Origin: Erpobdella octoculata
Taxonomy: Eukaryota > Annelida > Clitellata > Hirudinida > Erpobdellidae
Assembly: GCA_963978895.1 (NCBI GenBank)
Contig: OZ022246.1
Location: 18,734,049-18,798,048 of the forward strand
Direction: 5' to 3'
DNA: 64,000 bases
This document shows positions 1 through 11,800 of this stretch, piece by piece. Positions within the stretch are counted from its first letter, which is position 1, and each line of letters opens with the position of its first letter. A program made the translations under genes and the position numbers. The notes beneath the pieces are model-generated. The model saw only the letters and a list, made by a program, of their open reading frames with translations. It did not search any database and was not told where the DNA came from.

Positions 1-108
1 AAAAAAGTTATAGAATAAAACGTCGGACAGTATACCAATTTTTTCGAGAAAACCGAAACATAAACGGACGATGCGATTGGACAATCGAGTCTAGCTCACT
101 GTGGCTAA

Positions 109-251
109 TTATGCAAAATATTCAGATTCAACATCTGGAAACCCAAATTGTTCACAAGCAAGAACGAGACTGACTCCTCCTTCTCTTAATCTAATTAAAG
201 ACGGTCTCCTAAACACTCGCTCAACTGTTAATTTGAACATCTCTCGTATTT
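109..251 (-). CDS. possible terminal coding exon, unknown gene
   Basis: On the minus strand an acceptor-like pyrimidine-AG ends just above position 251. It is followed by an open stretch of 47 codons to a TAA at 109-111. The peptide is not low complexity and reads like a folded-domain end (it includes LVLACEQFGFPD and ends SEYFA). I do not recognise the family and cannot find an upstream partner exon, since the sequence to its right is Helitron and TA repeat. It could be a 3' exon of a neighbouring gene whose other exons lie elsewhere, a gene fragment captured by the adjacent Helitron, or chance. Confidence 0.3.
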
Positions 252-551
252 CTAAATCGAGTGTATTTGAAATCAAAGTTTGTGTTGAAAAACACTTTTT
301 TTCCTTTACTTGTTTACTTATTTCATTTGTATCCTCAGCATTTCTTATCACTCACAACTGTGATTTAAATAATGCCTCTAAAATTCTCTAAATTTATGTC
401 AATTGTTGTTTTTTGGCTTCAATTAGGTTTAACTTTTGTTTTCTTATATTTATGTAACCACATTTTCTGCTTTTAAACCTATTTTTGTGAGAAAAAAGAC
501 ATGTCCCTTGTGTGAAACTTTACCGAATAAATTATAATTATAATTATATTG

Positions 552-553
<2 letters not shown>
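252..553. other. AT-rich stretch, nothing recognised
   Basis: Low-complexity AT-rich DNA between the possible exon and the first TA array. No coding exon, TIR or RNA gene was seen. Confidence 0.5.
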
Positions 554-613
<60 letters not shown>

Positions 614-842
614 CTCGTATCATAGTGTTTGAAATTGAACTCCTCCGAAACGACTGAATCAATTTTTATAAATTTTTTTGTGTACATTTGGTAGATCTGA
701 GGATAGGTCCATGGCTGTTTAGAATATTTTTTTAAATTATTTAAAAAAGTTATTTTGGAAAAACAAAAAGGTGCAAATATGCTCTTTTTATAGGAAAATG
801 CAACAGATAAACAGTCATATATATTGAGGTGCAATACTGTAG

Positions 843-896
<54 letters not shown>

Positions 897-1565
897 AGGT
901 GCAATACTGTAGAAATGGCAGCGATTGTTACTCGCTATGTTAAACTAATGACTGATGAACAAAGAATTCTCATTTCTCTAATTCGATGCCAGCGAAGCTA
1001 TAAATTATCCAACAGAGTTTTTGAACTCATTGGATTTGCCAGGCATGTCACCGCATCATCTACAACTTAAAGTTGGATCTCCGGTTATTCTACTTCGGAA
1101 TTTGAACCCACCGCGGCTGTGCAATGGCACGCGATTAGTAATTAAAAATTGATAAAAAACACTGTCGAAGCCTGCATTTTGAATGACAAGTTCTGAGACA
1201 AAAGTGTTTTGCTGCCACGGATCCCAATAATTTCTACAGAAGTGCATATTGAATTCAATTTACAATTAGATTGGCATTCGCAATGACAATTAATAAGTCG
1301 CAAGGCCAAACGATGTCTGTTTGTGGCTTAGATTTGGTCACACCATGTTTTTCTCACGAACAATTACCTATACGTGGCATGTTCTTGCGAGGGCAAACTA
1401 TCCAGTTTGCTTGTGTTGGCTAAAGATAGTGTGACAAAAAACATTGTATACTCGATTGCTCTTAGATATTGTTTTTTTTAAATATACATAATTTGTACAT
1501 TAAACTTTTAATAAAATAAACAAAAATAATTTATAATGCAAAACAACGTTTGCTGGGTCAGCTAG
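554..1565 (+). mobile_element. decayed Helitron with 3' terminus
   Basis: A TA array at 554-610 is followed by a segment of the type seen at Helitron 5' ends (CCGAAACGACTGAATCAATT near 644). A second TA array lies at 845-894. From about 990 the sequence encodes remnants of the Helitron PIF1-like helicase C-terminus: PTEFLNSLDLPGM, LKVGSPVILLRNLNPPRLCN, then [12 protein letters not shown] (the SQGQT signature) and [13 protein letters not shown]. Frames are broken by stops and frameshifts. The element ends in CTAG at 1562-1565, followed by T, the Helitron 3' terminus with A/T target. The N-terminal Rep domain is missing, so this is an internally deleted dead copy. A direct repeat (TATTGAGGTGCAATACTGTA) flanks the 845-894 TA array. 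Confidence 0.75.
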
Positions 1566-2306
<741 letters not shown>

Positions 2307-2630
2307 GGAAGAAGAGAATCAAATGAAAAGCATTTAAAAGATGCAAGCCTCTTGCATCCACTAAGAAATTGTTATGGAAAAATTTCAACCGTATCTAATT
2401 TCATGTAATGAATCTGATCAATTAAATGATAAAAATCAGAAATGTAAAATAAATAAGTAGTTTCATTCTAGCAATATCAGCTCAAATTACAGTAAGTTGA
2501 TAAAACATTTGTCATCTTGTGAATAGATTTTTAAAGATTTTTCCTTTTTTGTAAGTAATTAGTGCTCATTTTTTGCTTGCCAGTCAGATAATATTTCAAT
2601 ATTTAAAACAAATTTTTTTGTTATTTAAAG

Positions 2631-4603
2631 ATTATGTGGTTTAACATTAACAAGACTAACGATAAAAAGAGTTTTGGAACCGGATCTTCACTCTGTTATT
2701 ATTGCCATAAAAATGCAGGTTTGCTAGATTTGTTCATTTTTTTTTAATCGCCAATTTTAACAGTGCTTGACATAACCTGAAGTGGTTTATAAAACTTTCA
2801 TATGTAAACAACTGATAATTTATTAGCTATGCTTATTTAGTTTTTAATTAATTGTTGGAGTATCACTTTCATTAAGAGTTCGCAAATAAAAAAGAAAGCC
2901 GATTTTTGTTTTTCTATTTTCTCCGATCAGCACAATGCACATTACTCTCTCTTTCAATTCCAAATTTTTCAAAAAATGAACATTAATTGGTTTCAGGGGG
3001 AGATTAATGGTGTAACCTAATGGTCTCCATACTGCACAACATCTGCTCTAAAATGCAAATAATTATATAAATAATGTGATGGTGGCTCTTTTTTAAGGTG
3101 AGGCTTTATTACATAAACAGCCAAACTGCTGTTTTTCAATGACAAAAAAAAAGAAACTACAATGGAAAGAAATTATAAATATATCAGTTTGTCATCAACT
3201 GGAATTCAGAAATTGCGCCCCTGTACTGGATATTGGAAAGATACAGATTAATAAAGTCACAAATGACAATTTTAGAAAATTATGCAATATCAGTCTGAAA
3301 AGCGTCCTCTACTACCATTTTGTTTCAAATTTATTATACCTTGTCATGTTTTTGCATAATGCTTATTTCATTAATATGTTAATGTAAATTTTGTTACGGA
3401 GTACAAAATTAAATGTGGCAAGATTCATTTTGTAGGGCAGCAAAAGAATTTTAAGATCGAATGAAATCCTTGTTCAAAAAGGTGGAACACTTGACATGGA
3501 ACTTGATCTAACATTTTCCTTACAGGTAATTACTTTTAAAATGAAACAAATTCAACACAATTTTGTTACAAGTCGTGGTTTTAAAATGTGGTTTATTTTT
3601 TTCACATCAGTACTTACACCATTTGAAGAGAGATAGAGATAACTTGCAAGTAATGCTGCAACGTCGCAAGAAATACAAAAACAGAACCATGCTCGGCTTT
3701 AAAACTCTGGCCGTAGGACAAGTGAGCATGTCACAAGTTCTTCAACACCCTGTCGATAGAGAGATGAATCTTCATTCTTGTACGAAAGATGGAAGGAGTG
3801 AAGCAGTTGCCAGGGTTGTCATCATGTCTCTTTCTAGTCAGCCGGTTGATCAAGATGACAGGACACATGTTCACAAGGGTTACCATCACAAAATTTTAAT
3901 TAATTTTAATTTAATTATAACTATAAGTTTCTTTATGTTTGTATGTATTCTGGTTAGATATTTCCGTTATATCTATTTGAAAAACAATAAGTAAAATGGA
4001 TATAAACATCAGTATTATCTTTTGATAATGATGTGTTATATCTGATAGGCTTTTTAGATAGGTTATCAGACATATGTACATGTACATCCACTTATAGTGG
4101 TCACTACCATACGAAAATCTTGCAAACATTTTAAAATGGAAATAAACAAAAATACAAAAGGCTTAAATAAACACAAATTATGAGGGAAAGGTCAGTTTCA
4201 TGTTGATGCTTGTGTGTGTTTGTCAGCAATTCTGCATAACGTGGCAGTCAGCAGGGTCAGCTGTTAAAAAATATGAGTGTATTATAACTTACGGAATTGT
4301 ATACCGTCGGTCCTAGAAATAAAAAAGTTTCAACCTAAGATTAATATGCAAGATATTTTATTAACTGATTGATTACATTAAACATGATGCTGGATTTATT
4401 GCTGAAAAGAAAACATTGCAAGATATTGAAGCTGTCTTACAAAGGCATGGTATGAATTGTAGTGATTTTATTTACTTGAACCGGCAATTGCGATCCTGAC
4501 TTGATTGAACTTCCTATAATAATGGTGGAAAAGAAAAAAGTTTTTTATTTAAGAGTTCAATAAAGCATAAACAATTCTGTTATTTTTGATGGGGTATCTT
4601 TAG

Positions 4604-4687
<84 letters not shown>

Positions 4688-5436
4688 ACTCTACTAGGAA
4701 TCGAACCCACGTGTCTACGGCAACACCGCCTCGCCTAAATGTATATATATACTTTATCTTCAAAATATAAGGTTGTAGTTACTTATAGATGAACCAACAA
4801 TGCAAATGTTACTATTATATTTTAGGGTGAGTCTCTCTGTAATTACAGCTTAGGTCAGATTTACATAGTATTTCTAAAAATGAATAATTTGTTTAATAAT
4901 AATAATAACGATATATAATTTTTAATCCTATTTTAAATCTTATTAAGATATTCACATAATTGCTTATTTGGTCAATTAATGTTTTTTGTTAGTTTTAAAA
5001 CATCTTTTTGGCTAGAATAAGTAAATGCATAGTTGAAAAGATAAATTACAAAAAGACAAAGATTTGACATAAGAATATCTAGCATAATAGTTTACTGATT
5101 AATTAATTAATTAATTAATTTAAAACATGTTCCTGGAGCAGATCGATATCAGTACGACTTATCAGATGAGGATGAGATGCCAGACGATGGAGACATTTCC
5201 TCTAATGATGGGTTGAGTGATTTCGAAATGGGAGAAGTTTCCATTCCTCGTCAGAGAAACAAAACATCTTCTCTCGGAAACGCTTTTGCTGCACAGGTTG
5301 TTTTTTAACTTGTTTTTAAATGCTTTTATTTAACTTCACTCGTCTCTCTGTCTGTTGTTTGTTAGTTAGTTTGTGGTGATCAAATGTTAGAGAGCGTAGA
5401 CAAAAAGAGGGGAGAGAGGAGAGAGAGAGTGAATAA

Positions 5437-5524
<88 letters not shown>

Positions 5525-8500
5525 TCAAATACCACTGACTGACTGGCTGACTCATCACGAAATCGCAAAAACCACTGAACGGATTGTAATGAAATTTCGG
5601 ACATATCTTTTAGAAGTCTTTTTAGGCTGTTATTTACTGAATCTTGGTTATTTTTTTAAATAGTTAAATAGTTTCGGTTGCTAAGGTGACGAGTTTTTTT
5701 CATGTATGAAACGCGTCGGGGGTGCGTAATAAAATTCAAATTTAGTTTACGTAACAATGTTTGAAGGCTTCAAGCAAGTTTTAGCCAGTTTTAGCAAATC
5801 TATTTTACGTTTTATGGGCTAAAAGAAGTTAGGAAAGAATTAAAAAGAGAAAATGAGCGCAAGCAAGAACAGGAATGGGAGAGCAAGCGTGAGCGAGAAC
5901 GGGAGAGCAAGCGGCTGAATTATCGAGATATAAACGGCTCAACTCAAAAGCGTTTCTTTAAAAAATTTATTTTTTATCTTTATTTGTTTTCCATCCTTAA
6001 TTATATTTATTACTTTAAAAGAATTTTTTTATTGAATTAAAATTCTAAAAATATAATTGTAGCAAAGAAATTTGAAGCAGAAATTTATTTCTCTCATTAA
6101 AAAGTTTAAAGTCTCAGAGGAGGTTAATAATAATAATTGTTGGTTTTTATTTTTATTGCACTCAGAATAATTTTTGATCATTTTCACATTTCAAGGTGCT
6201 TGAGTCAGCAGTACATGAAATTGGTGAACACGGAGGAGATGATGATATATTTGATGATGTTGATAGTCTTACTGATAGTAATTCTGACACTGGTACCATA
6301 AGTCTTCAGTCTGCCCCTAAGCCTAAACTCAGGTTTATATTGTGTTTTTATCAGGGTGGAGATTTGTTACATGATTTTATTTTAATATCATCATTGCAGA
6401 CCTTTTTTCGATGCAAATGGATCAATTGGTTCCTCGGACAACTGCAAACCACTGGTTAGCAATGTTAAAATAATTTGGTTGGACGTGGTTGGAAAATGTT
6501 AGCCTGTTATCTAAAGAGTTGTTTAGAATGTGGGGATATGGGGATATATTTACAGATACTGCAATGGATGACATCATTTTAGCAGCACAAAAATCAACAT
6601 AAGATCAAACTTATTTTAAAGTATACAAATCCAGAGGTTTAATTAATTTCTTAGTTATGAAAAGTACAAGTATTATAAACAATAATTAACATAATTAAAA
6701 AAAACATAAGTGCACCATACAAGTATAATAAATTGGGATAAAATATTGAAATTAAGTATCCTTTGTTACCTAAAAAATTTGTCAGCGGCTAATTGCAAAA
6801 GGCGCAATCTCAAGACAAAAACAAACTACAGTACAAAAGCAGATTGAGATATAAAAGCAACAAAGAATTTCAACTAAGATTTTGTAATAGTACCATAACA
6901 AATTTAAAAATTATAGACTCGATTAGGGATGTGCCGGATACTATATTTCACTGGATACCAGATACAGAATAGCATCCGGATAATGAAACTCCCGGATACC
7001 AGATACTGGATTATACCTGATTTCGGATACCGGATGTTTTTAAAACATTATTAATTATAAAAAACGAAAAAGCTAATTGAAACTTGAAAGTTTTAAGTTC
7101 AAGTTTTAACTTTAAAAGTAATGAATAATAACAGATTATATGAAAAGATTTAAACAAGTTGCAACTAAGTCTACAAAAAAGTTCAAATACAAAATTATTT
7201 GCTAACTAGCCTAGCTGATTAAGAGCGGCACATTTATTTTTATCATTATTAGTTGCTCAGTTTTTTTGGCAAGAGATGGCAACGAGTGTCACTCAACACA
7301 TTTCCTGCACAGCTAAAAAGTCGTTCACTGTGAACACTTGCTGGTGGCGGCGCCAGAAACTTTTTAGCCAACATTTATTAAAATTAAGTTTTTTTTATAT
7401 TTTACCGGATATCAAACTGCCGGATGCTAGATAGCACCCAGATAGCCGATATCCTGCTGGATATCCGGCACATCCCTAGACTCGATAGAGGCAGACACAC
7501 AGTCAGTGCCAAAGAATAATCCAAAACGAAAGAGTTTAATATTGTTCGATAAGTTCAATAAAGTTATTTAAGATAAATAACTAAAAACTTCGGTTAAACC
7601 AATTTCTTGGTTGCAGCCGGCAACACAGCACATCGAAGATCATGTGACTGCCAGCCAAATAGGTCCCAATTAAAATATATATGAATATATATGTACGTAT
7701 ATATCAATATACATAATTTCCTATGTCTGTCTGTCTGTATGTATGTACGTATGTTAGCAATTTCGCATAATGCGGCGGCCGGGGTGGTCAGCAGTTGGTA
7801 AAATTAGTGCGTGCAGGCATGTAATTAAAGTTATTACGCAATTGTACACTGGGTCCTAAAAACCCAAAATGTTCTTCCTAAGCTTATTATGCAAGAGGTT
7901 ATCCGATTGCTTCAAACATAATGCTGGATTTATTGTTCAAAAGAAAACATTGCTAGATATTAAAGCTGTTTTACGAAGGCATGGCATGAAATTCAATGAT
8001 TTTTGTTTGCTTGCTTAGCACTGAAAATTTTTTTGATATTGCTGAGCATGTAGAGCATTCACATTGTCTAATTACCAGATTTAATAATGGTAGAGAGGAA
8101 AACGTTCTTATTTATTATTGTTTTGATGCAGGATCACGAGACAGTTCTTGATTCTAACAAGAAGCAGGAAGTCATCAAGCAAGAGCAAGTACCATCTAGG
8201 AAAAATGAGAAGTCAATGTCGGAACTTTTTGGGAAGAAACTGTCGGAGAAGACCATTTTGGATTTCGGAAGTTCCGTTGCCAACAAGAAGCAAATTGAGA
8301 AAAGTTCTAACATTGATGGGAGCACAAAAAAGTCATCTGATAAACCAATTTCCGATTTGTTTTCAAAGAAGAATGATAAAAACACAGTAGAAGTTTTTTC
8401 AAAAAAATCAGAAAAAGGTTTAGATGGAAAACAAACCAGCGAGTCTGTGACTTTGAAAAAAACTGCTGAGAATGTTCAGCCTCGTAAGGTAGAAAGGAAA

Positions 8501-8737
8501 ATAGAATTTAATACTTCAGTGGATCAGGTCGGTTCATTTTCCAATTGGTAATTATACCAATCAGTATGCTGCTTATTAATTACATGTTATTTTATAATTT
8601 AGAAGTTATTTCAAGACCAGCTGAATATTATAGCTTCTATAGAACATGCTCTTCCTGAATGCATTGTATTTATGAATTACCAAGAGCCTCTTTGTCCTGT
8701 GAGTGTTGAATGAAAAGTATTTCGGTGATAATTTAAT

Positions 8738-8819
<82 letters not shown>

Positions 8820-11800
8820 TCTTGCATATAGTGGTACGATATTTTCTTGTACGCAAACTCCATTGAATATAATTGCTTATTTTGTGTTTGTTAATTTTTT
8901 CGCTAAAGACTCAAAATGTCGAAGGGAAGCCCGTTGTTGGAAAGATAGACTATTAACGAATTCCTTGTTTGCAGCCGTATTTACGTTTATTTGTAAAATA
9001 ATTAAAAGACAATTATGTTATAAAATAAACTAAAAGGTGTAACTTATAAATTAAAGTAATAAACAGGGCTAACGCGTTTCGACAGTTAGTTTGTCATCAT
9101 CAGAACCCGAAAAGAAAAAACAAAACATGGATAGAATAATGAAAAGTGAAATTAGTTAAAACCGATAATGAAACAAAATAATAATATTTATTTTTCGAGA
9201 ATGACATGTTAATTTATTTTACTATAGGGAGATATTAAAAATAAATTATATAATAAAACTGTTATACATTTAAAAATACGGTCGAAAAGCAAAATCTATT
9301 AATTGTCAAACGACAGATCTATGTCACATCTCGCGCAACCATGACATTGTTAAAACGGAAACCATCTCTGAAGAATTGCCAAAATTAAATTAATTAATTA
9401 AAATGCCACGCTATTTTACACAAAACATCATCGACGTCGCATAGTTATATTGTCACAATGCAGAACTGCCGCCATTCTTGCCAAAAGGACATTTTCATCA
9501 TTAACTGTTTCATTTATCGAAACAATCTCATCAGGCACAGCTGAAACAGCACGGTCGTCACACAATGTCGCATCTACAGAAACCCGATCGCACGTAGATG
9601 ACGAGTTGTCGCGGATCGGCTGGCCAACGCTTTCGTGTCGAGAGCCGTTACTGCTCTCACCGCCGCCACTTTCAGGGTCCACGACATATATATATATATA
9701 ATAACTATAAATTCTGTCATTTCAAAATTATTGTGTTTTTGTTTGTTTGGAAAGTTTTATTTATGATTGAATTAAATTTGTAGATGCTCAACACAAAATT
9801 TCAAGATGCAAAGATTTACGTTATTAACACATCGGCACATGCTGATGTAAAAGCTGCTCTTAATTCCATTGTCAATCGCATTCAAAAGTCGTAAGTTGAT
9901 TTATTTTAACAAATTTAATTTATATAGTTACATTTGACTTACAGTGTGATTTAGCTCATTGCAAGGACTGATGAAGTCCAGATGTTCTCAGTTTTTTGTT
10001 TATATCAGAAGGCTGGTAAACTATGCAATTCAAAGCACTTTTTAGTAATCGGGTTTATAAGTTGTCGTAATGGACTCATAGGGTGCATTTCTTTCATTTT
10101 TAACAATGTTTCAATGATTTTGAATTATTCAGAATGTTTTTCACTATTTATCTCAAATAATTAGATTAAAGTGTTGCTTAGGTGTTCCCATTATATTACT
10201 TGGACAGCAATGTGCTTATAAAATGAAATAATATATTCTATTCTCAGACATGAGCTCTTTACAATTAGGTTAAGCGAATTATGTTGTGTAAGGTTTTTAT
10301 TTTGTGTGATATTTATAATTTGTGCATTAATTTAAATGGTAAATTTCCTATCAAGCATGAACACTTCATACCTGAAATTGAAGCTGGCAATCGTGGGAAG
10401 CGAGGGATACGTTCACTCCGTAGTTCGGCCTTACGTGAAACTTTTGTCATCCAGGTCACCGGAACTCATCAACCATGTCCGATTTGTCATAGTTCCACTT
10501 GGTTGGTTTTTTATTCTTATCTTGATTATTATTTTTTAGACTATTTTTCTGCTTATTATTTTGATATTTTTTTATTTAAGGTAGCAGTTTTCTTTGTCAG
10601 AACCTGGCAATGTTAGACTCAAGATATGCTAAACTATTTAACGACTCATATTGGAAAGGCTTGAACACTGAGAAGTTTGAAGGTTACTATTTTTTTAATA
10701 ATTAATATATTCATATTTATAATTATTGGTTTAATAATTAATAAATTCATATTTATAATTATTGGTTTAATATTTAATATATTCGTATTTTTAATTAATT
10801 TTTGACTTATTAATATATTTTTATTTTCAATTAATTGTTTACTAATTAATATATTCATATTTGTAACAACTATGCAGAAGAAGATCTTGATGAAATGGTC
10901 ACCAGAATATCTATATATATATCTGAAGCTTCTCAACTTCTTCAGCTGCCATTTGCAGAAATTGTTCTGACAAATAAAGAAAAAGGGTTTGCTTTTTAAT
11001 TTGCTTGTTAAAAGCCGATAAACGTATAAATAGTCTGGGAATTTGCTTATTTGGATAGTTTTTGAAGTTTAAGTAAAAATGTGAAAATTTGTTTTCCAGC
11101 ATTGATGACTCATCTCAAATGGTTGTTCCATTTCTCGGGGTTCGTGTTGTTTATGATTTTACATGCTTTTCTTTAGCTTGAATTCTGCAGTAAAGTTTGA
11201 AATAATATTTGAGCCACTTCCCAGAATTTTTTCGATCTGATGTTTAGAATTTAGTCGTATTCGAGATGCCTTAACAATTATACTTTAAATTAGAAATGTA
11301 TATACAATATACTTGGCTGGCAAATATTTCATTACAATCGATAGAGGGCAAGCAGCCTTCTTGATAACCAGTCGATAATATTGAGTTTTAAAAATTCATT
11401 ATTAATTTAATAATATTATTATTAATACAGCAAAATTTAAAAAATTAAAGGTTCATAAATTTGAAAAAAAACAAGAAAGTAGAAAATAAATATTAATTTA
11501 AAAACAAACTTTTATAGAATGCTTTAAAGAGTAAATTATAAAAATAAAAGTGTGGGGTTTTCTTTTGCAATCCTCCGATCGCTTTTATGTTTATAATTTA
11601 TTTTGTGTTTTTGAAGCATTTTTTAAGAGCATATTATTAATTTTTAAAAATTAATTTTTATTTATTTTTAATTTTGATTTTTTTTATAATATAAAATTTC
11701 ATTTCAGGAAATTAAAATTAAACCACTCGATGTTGGATCAGGTATTTAACTTTGTGTTTTTATGAATTCATTTCAACTTGATAATAATGAAATAAACATG

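Noticed and set aside
450..834. Reading frames rich in alternating I and Y
   Set aside because: They translate TA microsatellites; the same pattern recurs at every TA array in several frames.
9966..9995. Third hammerhead (CTGATGAAGTCC)
   Set aside because: No GAAA box or helix I partner nearby.
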